Origin: Aliisedimentitalea scapharcae
GTDB lineage: Bacteria; Pseudomonadota; Alphaproteobacteria; Rhodobacterales; Rhodobacteraceae
Assembly (NCBI RefSeq): GCF_045277565.1
Contig: NZ_CP123584.1
Coordinates: 620,001-684,000, forward strand
DNA length: 64,000 nt
Direction: 5' to 3'
In this document: piece after piece, positions 41,751-50,132 of the stretch
Position numbering within the stretch: the stretch's first letter is position 1
Layout: each line of letters begins with the position of its first letter
Made by a program: the position numbers and the translations under genes
Notes under the pieces: generated by a model
Told to the model about the DNA's origin: nothing
The model's database searches: none
What the model saw: the letters and a program-made list of their open reading frames with translations, nothing else

Positions 41751-42626
41751 ATGTCTCAATCGCGCAAGCAATCTGGGCTGCCTCCTCTGGACTGGTTGCG
41801 TGTGTTCGAGGCAGCTGGCCGACACGGGAATTTTACCGCAGCAGCCCAGGAACAAGGGGCGACACAGGCAGCCGTCAGCCAACGAATCCGCAATTTGGAA
41901 AGCTGGTTGGGACGGCCGCTGTTTTCGCGGGGGGCCCGTGGAGTGACCCTGACCGTAGATGGCGAAAGCTATTTGCCGCTGGTCCAGGAGACGCTCAGAA
42001 CCTTGGAACAGGGCACGGTTGATCTGTTTGGAAAAAGCCCCCGTGAAATTCGGTTGGCCGCCCTGTCATCGCATCTGGATACGCTTGTTCTGCCGCGGGT
42101 GGTGCCGTTCTTGGCCGCCTATCCGGACCTGCGTTTTGTCACCAATTCGGTGCCACTGCGTTCGGCTTTTGCGGATGAAAGCACAGCTTTGCAATTGCGC
42201 TATGGTCGCGGGCCCTGGCCTGGGCGGCAGGCGCATCTGTTGCACCCCGAAGTGTTGCAACCCATGATGCCCACCCACTGGGATCCGGACGACTGGAAAC
42301 TCCGCCCGGCGATCGAACTTCGGGGCGAACGCCCCGGATGGCAGGAATGGGCACGTGCCTTAAACCTTCCGGTGCCCCATTTCAGCGGGCTGAACGTGGA
42401 TTCCATGGGGCATGCCTTGCGCGCGGCGCGGTTGGGCCAAGGCATTGTTCTGGGCTCCCGTGTGCTGGCCCGGCATTTTCTGGCAACCGATCAACTGACC
42501 CTGATTGATGTTCCGCCACTGCCCTGCGCCGAAGGGTATTGGCTGACCTGGCCGGACAGTTTTTCGGCATCCCGTCGGCGGCGCAAGCTGCTCGAAGAGT
42601 TGATCGCGGCCCTGAGCCAGCCTTAG
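41751..42626 (+). CDS. LysR-family transcriptional regulator (putative tmpAB regulator)
   Basis: 291 residues. N-terminal helix-turn-helix (LDWLRVFEAAGRHGNFTAAA, ATQAAVSQRIRNLESWLGRP, LFSRGARGVTLT) and a LysR substrate-binding domain. The domain belongs to the GcvA-like branch, judging from PLDWLRVF and the start of the effector domain (EIRLAALSSHLDTLVLPRVV). It is divergent from tmpA across a palindrome and is the probable activator, with phosphonate or glycine betaine as a plausible effector. It is convergent with maiA, the stops being only 13 bases apart. Confidence 0.9.
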   Translation: MSQSRKQSGLPPLDWLRVFEAAGRHGNFTAAAQEQGATQAAVSQRIRNLESWLGRPLFSRGARGVTLTVDGESYLPLVQETLRTLEQGTVDLFGKSPREIRLAALSSHLDTLVLPRVVPFLAAYPDLRFVTNSVPLRSAFADESTALQLRYGRGPWPGRQAHLLHPEVLQPMMPTHWDPDDWKLRPAIELRGERPGWQEWARALNLPVPHFSGLNVDSMGHALRAARLGQGIVLGSRVLARHFLATDQLTLIDVPPLPCAEGYWLTWPDSFSASRRRRKLLEELIAALSQP

Positions 42627-42639
42627 GTGTGGCCACAGA

Positions 42640-43278
42640 TCACGCGGGTTGCACGGCATCCGGATAAGCCGCAACAAAAGCCGAGTGTTCGGCACAGGCC
42701 ACCTCTACGCCCAGCAAACGGGATAGGTCTGAAATTTCGACGCCCCAACGCCGAGCGTTGTAAAGTTGCGGCATCAGGCAGATATCGGCCAATCCCGGGC
42801 TGTCGCCGGTACAGTAGGGCGACTGGTCAAACTGTGCCAGAAGGGTTTCGAAGGCCTGCAATCCGGGGCGAATGAAATGTTTCATCCAATCGCCGGGCAT
42901 TCCTTCGGCACCGCCGCTTAACCCTGTGGCATATTTGGCGACTTGCAGGTTGCAAACCGGGTGAACATCCACGGCAATAGAGTGCGCCAGCGCCTGAACC
43001 TTGGCCCTCTGTGCGGGCCCAGTTGGCAAAAGCCTCAGATCACGGGTCTGGTCAAGATAGTCTAGAATGGCCAGGGATTGGGTCAGTTGCAGCCCGTCAA
43101 TCTCCAGGACCGGCACAAATCCCTGTGGATTGCGTGCCAGATGATCGCCAGATCGCTGTTCGCCCTTTGTCAGATCAATCGAAATGGCCCTGTATTCAAT
43201 CCCGGCCAAATTCAGCGCAATGCGCAGTCGATAGCTCGCGGACGAGCGCCAATAATCAAATAGAATGGTGTCGGTCAT
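42640..43278 (-). CDS. maiA: Maleylacetoacetate isomerase (zeta-class glutathione transferase)
   Basis: 212 residues from the ATG at 43278. The zeta-class signature with the catalytic serines is DYWRSSASYRLRIALNLAG, followed by NPQGFVPVLEIDG, LTQSLAILDYLDQ and the C-terminal domain LADICLMPQLYNARRW. It isomerises maleylacetoacetate, the product of homogentisate dioxygenase, to fumarylacetoacetate. It lies at the far end of the homogentisate cluster from hmgA, with 87 bases before the VOC gene stop. Confidence 0.92.
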   Translation of the reverse strand: MTDTILFDYWRSSASYRLRIALNLAGIEYRAISIDLTKGEQRSGDHLARNPQGFVPVLEIDGLQLTQSLAILDYLDQTRDLRLLPTGPAQRAKVQALAHSIAVDVHPVCNLQVAKYATGLSGGAEGMPGDWMKHFIRPGLQAFETLLAQFDQSPYCTGDSPGLADICLMPQLYNARRWGVEISDLSRLLGVEVACAEHSAFVAAYPDAVQPA

Positions 43279-43365
43279 CTCGTGCCCCTGTCCGTTGGCA
43301 AACAACCGGCTCGCAGGAGCCGGTTGTCATCAGTTTAGTGCGACTATGTGCAAAGGATAGCAGGA

Positions 43366-43920
43366 TCAGGCGTCCTTGTTGAGTTCCTTGGCGTGCAACC
43401 AATCGGCGTGTTTGGGCGCTTTTTTGGTCACGGACCATTCATTCAGCATGTCCCACTTCACCTCGTCCATGCGTTTCAGCATGGCTTCTTCCTCTGGATC
43501 CGGGCAGGCCAGCTCGACACGGTGGCCATTGGGATCAAAGAAATAGATCGAATGGAAGATCGAATGGTCGGTCACGCCCAGAACATCGACGCCATTGGCC
43601 TCCAGATGCTCTTTGAATTCGATCAGGGTAGCGCGGTCCTTGACCTTGAATGCGATGTGCTGCACCCAGATCGGGGTGTTGGGGTCGCGCCCCATTTCCG
43701 GCTTGGTCGGCAGTTCAAAGAACGCCAGCACGTTGCCGTTCCCCGCATCCAGGAACAGATGCATATAGGGGTCGGGTTCATGGGTTGATGGGACATGGTC
43801 CTCGGCAATTGCCAGGATGAAATCCATGTTCAGCATCTTGCCATACCATTCAACGGTTTCCTTAGCGTCCTTGCAGCGATAGGCAACGTGATGGATTTGT
43901 TCGATTTTCATGTTCATCAT
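43366..43920 (-). CDS. VOC-family (glyoxalase/dioxygenase-like) protein
   Basis: 184 residues. One VOC module: QIHHVAYRCKDAKETVEWYG at the start, a metal-ligand candidate in PYMHLFLDAGNG and WVQHIAFKVKDR, and YFFDPNGHRVELACP at the end. Metal ligands of the H...E type are in place (HHVAYRC, QHIAF, VELAC). It overlaps the DUF2783 gene by 4 bases and belongs to the hydroxylase-linked part of the homogentisate cluster. It is too short for 4-hydroxyphenylpyruvate dioxygenase (two modules, about 350-380 residues). An isomerase or ring-opening role is possible. Confidence 0.85.
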   Translation of the reverse strand: MMNMKIEQIHHVAYRCKDAKETVEWYGKMLNMDFILAIAEDHVPSTHEPDPYMHLFLDAGNGNVLAFFELPTKPEMGRDPNTPIWVQHIAFKVKDRATLIEFKEHLEANGVDVLGVTDHSIFHSIYFFDPNGHRVELACPDPEEEAMLKRMDEVKWDMLNEWSVTKKAPKHADWLHAKELNKDA

Positions 43921-44114
43921 TCCTCTTTCAGAGCGGCAGCCTTCAGCGCCTGGGTCAGCACGGTGCGATCACCAATGTGATTGGCCAACACCAGGATCAG
44001 CCGGGCGTTCAGCGCGTCACTGTCGGTTTTCTCCAGACCTTCGTGGGCAGACAAAAGTTCGGCATAGAAATCATCTGCGCCGTTGATGTTTGGGGTCAGG
44101 TTTAGATCGGACAT
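43917..44114 (-). CDS. DUF2783 small protein
   Basis: 65 residues, acidic, helical, with no signal peptide. The sequence LTPNINGADDFYAELLSAHE, GLEKTDSDALNARLILVLAN and HIGDRTVLTQAL matches the DUF2783 family as I know it. These tiny proteins occur next to flavin hydroxylases of aromatic catabolism. It is translationally coupled on both sides (5 bases after the hydroxylase stop, 4-base overlap with the VOC gene), so it could be a hydroxylase partner. Function unknown. Confidence 0.8.
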   Translation of the reverse strand: MSDLNLTPNINGADDFYAELLSAHEGLEKTDSDALNARLILVLANHIGDRTVLTQALKAAALKEE

Positions 44115-44119
44115 GGGTG

Positions 44120-45730
44120 TTACTCCTTGCCTGTTGCCCGGCGGATCGCGTGCCGGAACTGGTTTTCATCAAAGCTGGGTCGACGGGCGGCGACGTGCTG
44201 GTCCGGGCGGATCAGATAGACACCGCTGTCATTGTCCCCCAGGTACCGTGCCTTGAGCGCCAACGTCGGGTCGTCCTTGACCGACAATGCCAGGCGGGTG
44301 ACTTCGATGCCGTCCTCTTCGATCAGATCGGGGGCATCGGCGTCGATGGTCAGCAGAGTGAATTTGTCAGCAAGTTTCGGCAACAGGAACTCATCCCCCA
44401 ACGGGACATCCGGGCAAGGTGATCCTGGCCGGGTGCGGGCCGGACCATCCAACGCATCGGCCGAATTCAATGGCGATCCGTCATAGGTGCACGGCACCGA
44501 CAAACGGCCCGAATTCACCAATGGGCGGGCGAATTCATACTGTTCGCTCAGATCCAGAACCGCATCGCGCAGGACGCGGGACATATCGGATTTTGGCGTA
44601 ATGAAATCGGTCGACCGCGATGAATTCAGAATGTTCTCGTCCGCGCCGTACACACGTTCGTAATCATAGCTGTCCAACAGGCTTTCGGGTGCCTTGCCGT
44701 CCATCACCAGTTTCAGTTTCCAACACAGGTTGTCGGTGTCCTGCAGGCCCGAATTTGCACCGCGAGCACCAAAGGGGGAGACCTGATGCGCGGCATCGCC
44801 GGCAAAGACCACCCGACCATGACGGAACTGCTCCATCCGGCGGCACTGGAAGGTATAAATCGACACCCACTCCAGTTCGAACTCGACCTCTTCGCCCAAC
44901 ATCGCTTTGAGCCGCGGGATCACGTTTTCGGGCCGCTTTTCGCGCTCCTTGTCAATGTCCCAGCCCAACTGAAGGTCAATACGCCAGACCCCATCGGGTT
45001 GCTTGTGCAACAGGGCGGACTGACCACGGTTGAACGGCGGGTCAAACCAGAACCAACGTTCGGTTGGGAATTCGGCCTCCATGATCACGTCGGCGATCAG
45101 AAAGTTGTCCTCGAACACGCGGCCGACAAAATCCTTGCCCATCATTGCGCGGATCGGGGATCCGGCCCCATCACAGGCGATCAGCCAATCGGCTTCGACG
45201 GTATAGGACCCTTCAGGGGTTTCCACTTCGACCTTGACGTGATCATCATGGGTGCCAATGGCTTCGACCTTGTTGCGGCCCCGAATTTCGATGGGTGCCC
45301 CTTCGGCCTGCAATTCGCGGACCCGGTTTACCATGTATTCTTCGAAATAATATTGCTGCAGATTGATAAAGGCGGGACGCTGGTGGCCCTCTTCGGGCAG
45401 CAGGTTGAAATCATAGACCTGCCGGTCATCAAAGAAGACCTTGCCGATGTTCCATTTCACACCCTTGTCGACCATCGGCTGGCCACAACCCAGACGGTCC
45501 AGGATTTCCAGCGGGCGTTTGGCATAACACACAGCGCGCGAGCCAAAGCTGACCTTGTCATTGTCGTCCAGCACCAGCACTTCGACACCCTGCTGGGCCA
45601 GATCAATTGCCGCGCCCAGGCCGATGGGGCCGGCGCCGACGACGATCACCTTGTGACGTGCTGGGGATGATGCATCCTGATCCGCATGGCGTTCATACGG
45701 ATACAGGGGAACTTCGAAAATCTTGTTCAT
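44120..45730 (-). CDS. FAD-dependent aromatic hydroxylase (MhpA/PheA-TfdB-like)
   Basis: 536 residues from the ATG at 45730. Class A flavin monooxygenase: KVIVVGAGPIGLGAAIDLAQ (dinucleotide fold), the DG motif IACDGAGSPIRAMMG and the FAD-ribityl site RVVFAGDAAHQVSPFGARGA. The C-terminal thioredoxin-like domain is recognisable (KLADKFTLLTIDADAP...YLIRPDQHVAAR). The family hydroxylates phenolic acids with NAD(P)H and oxygen, e.g. 3-(3-hydroxyphenyl)propionate. In this cluster, with hmgA, fahA and maiA but no hpd, a hydroxylation giving homogentisate (for example from 3-hydroxyphenylacetate) is a reasonable inference. Confidence 0.88.
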   Translation of the reverse strand: MNKIFEVPLYPYERHADQDASSPARHKVIVVGAGPIGLGAAIDLAQQGVEVLVLDDNDKVSFGSRAVCYAKRPLEILDRLGCGQPMVDKGVKWNIGKVFFDDRQVYDFNLLPEEGHQRPAFINLQQYYFEEYMVNRVRELQAEGAPIEIRGRNKVEAIGTHDDHVKVEVETPEGSYTVEADWLIACDGAGSPIRAMMGKDFVGRVFEDNFLIADVIMEAEFPTERWFWFDPPFNRGQSALLHKQPDGVWRIDLQLGWDIDKEREKRPENVIPRLKAMLGEEVEFELEWVSIYTFQCRRMEQFRHGRVVFAGDAAHQVSPFGARGANSGLQDTDNLCWKLKLVMDGKAPESLLDSYDYERVYGADENILNSSRSTDFITPKSDMSRVLRDAVLDLSEQYEFARPLVNSGRLSVPCTYDGSPLNSADALDGPARTRPGSPCPDVPLGDEFLLPKLADKFTLLTIDADAPDLIEEDGIEVTRLALSVKDDPTLALKARYLGDNDSGVYLIRPDQHVAARRPSFDENQFRHAIRRATGKE

Positions 45731-45879
45731 CTGTTCTCCTCCTGAATTCGGGCTGTGCCATGGGCACATCTTCTCTGTGTCCCGGCACGGGTCTGCGCCG
45801 GGAGGATGGTTTCATGGTCTCATCGATTGGACCGGGGCAACACGATCTGGATCAAGGTGCCCCGGGCGGCCGTTTTGGG

Positions 45880-46830
45880 TCAGCCTTGCAGGGCGGCCCA
45901 CATGTCCAGATCGCGCTGGGCAGTCCAGATCCGCGGTGTGTCGATCCCGCGTGCTTCGTCATAGGCGCGCGCCACGTTGAATGGCAGACAGTGTTCATAG
46001 ATCGCATAATCGGCGAACTTGGGGTCGCATTCGGCGCGCACCGCGTCCCAGGCTTCTTTCAGCGATCCACCGCGGGCGGCCACTTTGGCGGCCGGGCGAT
46101 AGGTGCTTTCGACAAAGTCACGGGTGCTCTCGATGGCGCGGTTCACAGCCTCTTTGCCGATCAATGCACCACCGCGACCGGGCGCAATCGCGTCCACGTC
46201 AAAGGCCGCGATGTTGTCCAATGTGCTGCCCCAGTCGCCAAAATGTCCATCACCGCAATAACAGGCGGAATGGTCTTCGACGATGTCACCGGTGAACATG
46301 ACGTTCTGATCCGGCACATGAATGACGATGTCACCTGCTGTATGGGCACGACCCAGATGCATCAGGTCCACACGGCGGTTGCCGAGATAGACGGTCATAT
46401 CTTCGGAAAAGGTCGTGGTCGGCCATGTCAGGCCTGGGATGCTTTCGTGACCTTCGAACAGGCGGGGAAACCGTTGGAATTCGCTGTCCCAATCTTCCTG
46501 GCCGCGTTCGACAACCATTGCACGGGCGGAGTCGCCCATGATGATCTGCTGCGCATCGAACGCCGAGGCCCCCAACACGCGGACAGCGTGATAATGGGTC
46601 AGGACCACATGGCTGATCGGTTTGTCGGTAACCGAACGCACGCACTCGATGACTTTGTTGGCCAAACGCGGTGTGGCCTGGGCTTCGACGATCATGACGC
46701 TGTTGTCACCGATGATTACGCCCGAATTTGGGTCGCCTTCGGCCGTGAACGCATAGAGGCCGTCACCGATTTCGTCGAAGGTGATTTTCTTTTCTGTCAT
46801 GTCCCCTTGGGACGCGAATGCTTTTGCCAT
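45880..46830 (-). CDS. Metallo-beta-lactamase-fold protein with an altered metal motif
   Basis: 316 residues; ATG at 46830 with AAGGAT upstream. Overall MBL fold: NSGVIIGDNSVMIVEAQATP, then the metal loop reads LTHYHAVRVLGAS where HxHxDH would be expected, so the Asp and last His of the motif are replaced. The later ligands remain (LGRAHTAGDIVIHVP, FTGDIVEDHSACYCGDG). It may bind one metal or use the cysteines of SACYCGDGHFGD. It lies between fahA and the flavin hydroxylase. Its role in aromatic catabolism is unknown; hydrolysis of a thioester or lactone is one guess. Confidence 0.8.
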   Translation of the reverse strand: MAKAFASQGDMTEKKITFDEIGDGLYAFTAEGDPNSGVIIGDNSVMIVEAQATPRLANKVIECVRSVTDKPISHVVLTHYHAVRVLGASAFDAQQIIMGDSARAMVVERGQEDWDSEFQRFPRLFEGHESIPGLTWPTTTFSEDMTVYLGNRRVDLMHLGRAHTAGDIVIHVPDQNVMFTGDIVEDHSACYCGDGHFGDWGSTLDNIAAFDVDAIAPGRGGALIGKEAVNRAIESTRDFVESTYRPAAKVAARGGSLKEAWDAVRAECDPKFADYAIYEHCLPFNVARAYDEARGIDTPRIWTAQRDLDMWAALQG

Positions 46831-46841
46831 TTGTCAGATCC

Positions 46842-48101
46842 TTATTCTGCGGGCCATGTCACGGCGGGCAGGATGGTGCCCACGCAATCGCCAAATCCAA
46901 TAGTGAACCCATCGCCGCGGGCATTGCCGCGCAGGGTCAGCGTGTCTCCGTCTTCGATAAAGCCGCGGGTTTCCCCGGTGTCGAGCGTGAAGGGTTCGCG
47001 CCCGGCCCAGCTGAGCTCCATAAGAGAGCCGTATTCCTCGCGCACAGGGCCAGAAATCGTGCCCGATCCCAGCAGGTCGCCGGCGTTCATCTCGCAGCCG
47101 CCAATGGCATGGTGGCACAGCTGTTCGGCCGCCGAGTAATACATGCGGTTGTAGTTGGTTTTTGAGATAACCGACGCGCTGTCAGCGCCGTTTGGCTGCA
47201 TCAAAACTTCGAGCTCGATGTCATACAGGCCGTCTTTGCTGCCGTTCAGATAGGGCAGCAATTCCTTGTCCCGCGGCGGGGTGGGCGCGCGGAAGCTCTC
47301 CAGCGCGGCGGCGGTCACGATCCATGGGCTGATCGAGGTGCCAAACGCCTTGCCCTGAAACGGGCCGAGCGGCTGGTACTCCCAGCCCTGAATGTCGCGT
47401 GCTGACCAGTCGTTCAGCAACACATAACCAAAGATCATGGCATCGGCCTGATCCACCGTCACGGGCTGGCCAAATTCTGAACCGGTGCCGACAATCGCGC
47501 CCATTTCCAGCTCGATGTCGAGCCGCTTGGAGGGGCCAAAGGACGGCATATCTGCGTCCGGTGCCTTGGTCTGGCCATTGGGGCGGTGGATCGGGGTGCC
47601 CGAAACCACAACCGACGAGGCGCGGCCATTGTAACCGATCGGAATATGCAGCCAGTTGGCGGGCAGATCCGGAGAGCCGCGCAGGATGGCCCCCATGTTC
47701 TGGGCGTGCTGCTTGCCGGCATAAAAGTCGGTGTATTCGCTGACACCAAAAGGCATGTGCAGCGTGACATCGGCCATTGGAACCAGCAACGGTTCGACCT
47801 TGTCGCGTTCGGCGGCCCCATCGGAGAGCAGAGCAATCAGGCGATCACGCAGGGCGGCCCAAACGGCAGGCCCTTCGTCCATCAGGTCGTTCCAGATGGG
47901 CAGTTCGAACAGGGCATAATCTGCAAGCGTGATCAACCCGGCGTCTTCAGCGGCCTGCATGTCCAGGATCATGTCACCGATGGCGACCCCGCAACGGGCA
48001 TCGTCGCTATCGGTTGAAAACACGCCATACGGCAGGTTGTTCAGCGGGAACGGGTGGTTGGCATCATTTGCCGATGTCACCCAGCTTGTCATCAAGGGCA
48101 T
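46842..48101 (-). CDS. fahA: Fumarylacetoacetase
   Basis: 419 residues from the ATG at 48101. N-terminal SH3-like domain (NDANHPFPLNNLPYGVFS) and the FAH catalytic fold: YTDFYAGKQHAQNMGAIL, GRASSVVVSGTPIHRPNGQT, LDIELEMGAIVG, GYVLLNDWSARDIQGWEYQP and NAGDLLGSGTISG. It cleaves fumarylacetoacetate to fumarate and acetoacetate, the last step of homogentisate degradation. It lies between the MBL gene and a large inverted repeat that precedes hmgA. Confidence 0.94.
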   Translation of the reverse strand: MPLMTSWVTSANDANHPFPLNNLPYGVFSTDSDDARCGVAIGDMILDMQAAEDAGLITLADYALFELPIWNDLMDEGPAVWAALRDRLIALLSDGAAERDKVEPLLVPMADVTLHMPFGVSEYTDFYAGKQHAQNMGAILRGSPDLPANWLHIPIGYNGRASSVVVSGTPIHRPNGQTKAPDADMPSFGPSKRLDIELEMGAIVGTGSEFGQPVTVDQADAMIFGYVLLNDWSARDIQGWEYQPLGPFQGKAFGTSISPWIVTAAALESFRAPTPPRDKELLPYLNGSKDGLYDIELEVLMQPNGADSASVISKTNYNRMYYSAAEQLCHHAIGGCEMNAGDLLGSGTISGPVREEYGSLMELSWAGREPFTLDTGETRGFIEDGDTLTLRGNARGDGFTIGFGDCVGTILPAVTWPAE

Positions 48102-48120
48102 TGGTTTTCCTTTGTCGGGA

Positions 48121-48184
48121 GGTGCGTGCAAGCACACACCCTACATTGTGTCGATGCGCCGTAGGGTGCGTGCTTGCACGCACC
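48121..48184. repeat. Large inverted repeat between fahA and hmgA
   Basis: Arms of 24 bases at 48121-48144 and 48161-48184 differ at one position and enclose a 16-base loop. The core reads GTAGGGTGCGTGCTTGCACG on the plus strand, with a nested GTGC...GCAC dyad. From memory this core recurs in intergenic regions of Rhodobacteraceae, so it is probably a REP/MITE-like element. It lies between co-transcribed genes, 8 bases past the hmgA stop. Confidence 0.75.
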
Positions 48185-48191
48185 GTTGGCC

Positions 48192-49547
48192 TTATTTCAA
48201 TCCGGGTGTACCATCGAATTTCTTTTCGATGTCGGCCCAGCAATCGATATAGTCATCTTGCAGCGGTGCGTCATTGGCTGCAAATGCGGTGAGATGTTGC
48301 GGGAAGCGGGTTTCGAACATGAACGACATGGTGTTTTCCAGCTTTTCCGGCCCCAGGTTCGAATTCGACGCGCCCTCGAACGCATTCTTGTCAGGTCCAT
48401 GTGGGAGCATCATGTTGTGCAGGCTCATGCCACCAGGAACAAAGCCCTGTGGTTTGGCGTCATACTGGCCGTAGATGTTGCCCATCAGTTCGGACATGAT
48501 GTTCTTGTGGTACCACGGCGGGCGGAAGGTGTTTTCCGCCACCATCCAGCGGTCCCGGAACAGAACAAAATCGATATTTGCCGTGCCCGGTACACCCGAT
48601 GGCGCCGTCAACACGGTAAAGATCGATGGATCCGGGTGGTCGAACAGGATCGCACCCACAGGGCAGTACGTTTTGAGGTCATATTTCACGGGTGCATAGT
48701 TGCCGTGCCAGGCCACCACATCCAAAGGCGACTGACCAATATCCGTGCGATGGAACTGGCCACACCACTTGACGGTGACAGTCGATGGGACCTCCCGGTC
48801 TTCAAACGCCGCCACCGGGGCTTTGAAATCACGCGGATTGGCCATGCAGTTGGCCCCGATCGGCCCGCGACCTGGCAGTTCGAATTTCTGACCGTAGTTT
48901 TCACAGACAAACCCACGACAGGGGCCGTCCAGAACTTCGACGCGATACACGAGACCACGCGGAATGATGGCAATTTCCTGTGGCTCCAAATCAATGATCC
49001 CCAGCTCGGTCGCAAAGCGCAGGCGGCCTTCCTGTGGGACGACCAGCAGTTCGGAATCAGCGGAGAAAAAGTAATCGTCCACCATCGACTCGGTGACCAG
49101 ATATACATGGCTGGCCATGCCGACCTGGGTGTTCACGTCCCCTGCGGTGGTCATGGTGCGCATACCGGTCAGCCAGGTTTGGCCACCGTCGGAATGGGCA
49201 ACCGGATCCCAGCGATACTGGCCCAGGCTGATGACATCCGGATCGACGCAGGGCGCGGATGTCCACAGGGGCAGGTCGATCTTGGTGTATCGATGTGAAT
49301 GTTTGACCGATGGGCGGATGCGATAGCACCAGGTCCGTTCTGGTGGGTCAGCGGTAAAAGCGGTGCCGCTCAACTGTTCGCCATACAAACCATAGTCGCA
49401 TTTTTGTGGGCTGTTCATACCCTGGGGCAGGGCGCCGGGCAGAGCCTCGGTTTCGAAATCATTGCCGAACCCGGGCATGTATCCTTCATTCGGACCGGCA
49501 AGTGATGGGGCCTGTACCATCCGATGCGGGGCAATTTGAGGTTTCAT
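48192..49547 (-). CDS. hmgA: Homogentisate 1,2-dioxygenase
   Basis: 451 residues, ATG at 49547. Typical segments: YMPGFGNDFETEALPGALP, ERTWCYRIRPSVKHSHRY, PRGLVYRVEVLDGPCRGFVC. The iron ligand region is PPWYHKNIMSELMGNIYGQY, then GGMSLHNMMLPHGPD, with His, Glu and His in place. It opens the ring of homogentisate to maleylacetoacetate using oxygen. It is the first gene of the minus-strand catabolic operon and divergent from the MarR regulator. Confidence 0.95.
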   Translation of the reverse strand: MKPQIAPHRMVQAPSLAGPNEGYMPGFGNDFETEALPGALPQGMNSPQKCDYGLYGEQLSGTAFTADPPERTWCYRIRPSVKHSHRYTKIDLPLWTSAPCVDPDVISLGQYRWDPVAHSDGGQTWLTGMRTMTTAGDVNTQVGMASHVYLVTESMVDDYFFSADSELLVVPQEGRLRFATELGIIDLEPQEIAIIPRGLVYRVEVLDGPCRGFVCENYGQKFELPGRGPIGANCMANPRDFKAPVAAFEDREVPSTVTVKWCGQFHRTDIGQSPLDVVAWHGNYAPVKYDLKTYCPVGAILFDHPDPSIFTVLTAPSGVPGTANIDFVLFRDRWMVAENTFRPPWYHKNIMSELMGNIYGQYDAKPQGFVPGGMSLHNMMLPHGPDKNAFEGASNSNLGPEKLENTMSFMFETRFPQHLTAFAANDAPLQDDYIDCWADIEKKFDGTPGLK

Positions 49548-49584
49548 TTCGCGCGTTCCTTTTACTTACTGCTTGCTTCGGTAA

Positions 49585-49602
49585 TAGTTGATTTTGTAAC
49601 TA
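49585..49602. promoter_or_regulatory. Dyad between hmgA and the MarR gene
   Basis: TAGTT (49585-49589) and AACTA (49598-49602) around an 8-base AT-rich centre form an inverted repeat in the 75-base divergent spacer. The symmetry and size suit a MarR-family operator. The marR ribosome site GGAAGGAG follows it. Confidence 0.4.
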
Positions 49603-49622
49603 ACAAGGGGAAGGAGATCACA

Positions 49623-50060
49623 ATGACCCAAAAAGATGACTTTGCCTTGCGTGAATTTCTGCCGTTTTTACTGAACCAGGCAGCCGAAGAAAGTTCGCTT
49701 GCCTTTCAACAGGTTTACAAGGATCGCTATGGGATGTTGCGCACCGAATGGCGGGTCCTGTTTCATCTGGGAATCTATGGTCAGATGACGGCCAAAGAAA
49801 TTGGTGATCGGGCAAAAATCCATAAAACCAAGATCTCAAGAGCTGTCCACAAGCTGACGCAAAAGCGATTCGTATCACGGACCAGGGATGAATATGACCG
49901 CCGGTCCGAACATTTGGCGCTGACTTCGGCCGGAGAAACCGCCTATCGCGATCTGCGGGCTGTGGCCGAAGACTATGATGTGAAACTGGCAGCCCAGTTT
50001 ACCAAAGGCGAAGTTGCCCTGCTGCGGATGATGTTGAGACGCCTCGCGGGGATGGAATAA
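49623..50060 (+). CDS. MarR-family regulator (putative repressor of the homogentisate operon)
   Basis: 145 residues from the ATG at 49623 (GGAAGGAG upstream). MarR winged helix: LRTEWRVLFHLGIYGQMTAK, EIGDRAKIHKTKISRAVHKL, TQKRFVSRTRDEYDRRSEHL. MarR proteins repress aromatic catabolic operons until an acid inducer binds. The divergent position to hmgA argues that homogentisate or its precursor is the signal. Confidence 0.9.
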   Translation: MTQKDDFALREFLPFLLNQAAEESSLAFQQVYKDRYGMLRTEWRVLFHLGIYGQMTAKEIGDRAKIHKTKISRAVHKLTQKRFVSRTRDEYDRRSEHLALTSAGETAYRDLRAVAEDYDVKLAAQFTKGEVALLRMMLRRLAGME

Positions 50061-50132
50061 ACTGTTGCTCTGGCTCTCGAAATTTCCGAATCCAGACCCA
50101 TATCAAACGTAACATGCGCAAAGGGGCCGAGG

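Noticed and set aside
43366..43920. 4-hydroxyphenylpyruvate dioxygenase for the VOC protein in the homogentisate cluster
   Set aside because: Only one VOC module and half the required length.
45607..47139. A 510-codon plus-strand open frame opposite the MBL and hydroxylase genes
   Set aside because: Antisense shadow of genes with clear family motifs on the minus strand.
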